A stretch of 64,000 nucleotides of DNA, taken from positions 2,728,001 to 2,792,000 of the forward strand of contig NZ_JNCK01000001.1 of the NCBI RefSeq assembly GCF_000731955.1. The letters are read 5' to 3'. Below the pieces are notes generated by a model. The model was not told the origin of the DNA. It ran no database searches and saw only the letters and a list, made by a program, of their open reading frames with translations. The DNA is from Halomonas zincidurans B6 (GTDB taxonomy: Bacteria; Pseudomonadota; Gammaproteobacteria; Pseudomonadales; Halomonadaceae). The position numbers were made by a program, and so were the translations under genes. Of this stretch, positions 63,266 through 64,000 are shown in pieces (the first letter of the stretch is position 1; every line of letters starts with the position of its first letter).

Positions 63266-64000
63266 TCAGTCGCGGAACACGCGAACCCCGAGCGCCTTGA
63301 GATAGGCAGTCTCGGGGATCGACGGGTGCACCGGGTGATCCGCCCCCTGGCCGCCCTGATAGATCAGCTGACCATGACGGTCCTGATGGCGCACCGCGCC
63401 GCGCACGCACTCAACCAGGCGCTCCGGCGTCAGGTGCATCGAACACGAGGCGCTCATCAACAACCCGTCGCGGCCCAGCAGGCGCATCGCCTCGCGGTTG
63501 AGCCGCGCATAGGCGCGTTCGCCGTTGGGGATGTCCTTGCGCTTCTTGATGAACGCCGGCGGATCGAGGATCACCACATCGAACTGCTCGCCGTCCGCCT
63601 TGAGCGACGCCAGCGCCTCGAAGATGTCCGCCTCGCCGATCGCCACCCGATCGCCCACCGCGTTGAGCGCGGCGTTCTCGGCGACCCGTTCGAGCGCCTC
63701 GCCGCTGCGATCGACGCACAGCACTTCGGCGGCGCCGTGGGCGGCGGCCTGCACGCCCCAGCCACCCACGTAGCTGTACAGGTCGAGCACCCGCCTGCCC
63801 TCGACCAGAGCGTTGAGCCAGGCGCGGTTGGCGCGGTGATCAAAGAACCAACCGGTCTTCTGGCCATCCACTACCGGGGCGGCGAAGCGCACGCCGTTCT
63901 CTTCCAGCAGCACCTGGTCGGGCAGCTCGCCGTGGACTACCTCGACATGGCTCTCGAGCTGCTCTTGGCGGCGCCCCGAGGAGTCGTTCTTGAACACGAT
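63266..64000 (-). CDS. Class I rRNA methyltransferase, RlmI-like, 5'-truncated by window edge
   Basis: C-terminal ~245 residues of a PUA-RFM methyltransferase that probably methylates a cytosine of 23S rRNA (RlmI, m5C1962). SAM-binding motif VLDLYSYVGGWGVQAAAHGA, catalytic-region motif VILDPPAFIKKRKDI and SASCSMHLTPERLV with the conserved Cys are visible. The frame is open to the right edge, where the N-terminal PUA domain is missing. Confidence 0.92.
   Translation of the reverse strand: MVFKNDSSGRRQEQLESHVEVVHGELPDQVLLEENGVRFAAPVVDGQKTGWFFDHRANRAWLNALVEGRRVLDLYSYVGGWGVQAAAHGAAEVLCVDRSGEALERVAENAALNAVGDRVAIGEADIFEALASLKADGEQFDVVILDPPAFIKKRKDIPNGERAYARLNREAMRLLGRDGLLMSASCSMHLTPERLVECVRGAVRHQDRHGQLIYQGGQGADHPVHPSIPETAYLKALGVRVFRD

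Overview
The window looks like chromosome of a GC-rich gammaproteobacterium, most likely Halomonadaceae or a close Oceanospirillales relative. This rests on gene order (fur/bamE/rnfH/ratA/smpB/ssrA; argS-SPOR-hslVU-ubiE-ubiJ-ubiB-hisE-tatABC-hemB-ppk) and on the tmRNA tag ANDENYAQGALAA. Assignment is from recognition of sequences and synteny only; no search was run.

Layout. 1-7.6 kb: end of an AraC regulator, glutathione-dependent formaldehyde detoxification (frmA-fghA), two paralogous Crp/Fnr regulators, an epimerase-plsC pair and an SMP-30 lactonase. 7.6-12.4 kb: a YbiO-like MscS channel, three small proteins (two with Cys-pair motifs) and a FolM-like reductase with no normal start codon. 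12.4-15.5 kb: fur, bamE, rnfH, ratA, smpB, tmRNA and tRNA-Ile2(CAT). 15.6-30 kb: an iron island with a YceI-like protein, PPTase, TonB-dependent receptor, MFS exporter, aerobactin-type genes iucA-iucB-iucC-iucD and a ferric-siderophore ABC importer, with Fur-box-like sites upstream of three transcription units. 30-38 kb: a modular CBM2-like/beta-helix/RTX protein, a PRC-barrel protein, a second hydroxamate-type TonB receptor and a PvdE/SyrD-like ABC exporter, both with Fur-like sites. 38-40 kb: a HigBA module with its palindromic operator, a truncated DapA-family remnant and an AEC transporter. 40-64 kb: mainly housekeeping (rpmE, priA, argS, hslVU, ubiquinone genes, hisE, tatABC, hemB, ppk, maeA, YeeE/YedE transporter, trpS, ald, thioesterase, DUF2007 protein, RlmI-type methyltransferase).

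The most interesting result is in the siderophore locus. The pathway is recognisably aerobactin-like (IucD hydroxylates lysine, IucB acetylates it, IucA and IucC couple it to citrate), but the biosynthesis and export half carries three separate lesions. The exporter gene has no in-frame stop and runs on through iucA. The 5' end of iucB is thrown out of frame by an 8-bp tandem duplication, and removing one unit restores a full-length protein. IucC is about 145 residues short, having lost in frame both stretches that hold the nucleotide-binding motifs. Receptor and importer genes look intact. The simplest reading is a strain that still takes up the siderophore but has lost, or can switch off, making it. 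A similar indel has displaced the last ~57 codons of priA, so either this lineage has an indel-rich history or the sequence contains assembly errors; read-level checks separate these.

Repeats include a 142-bp MITE-like inverted-repeat element, a REP-like pair, two adjacent heptanucleotide arrays between priA and argS, and an 11-bp triplicate. No CRISPR array, prophage or complete insertion sequence was seen.
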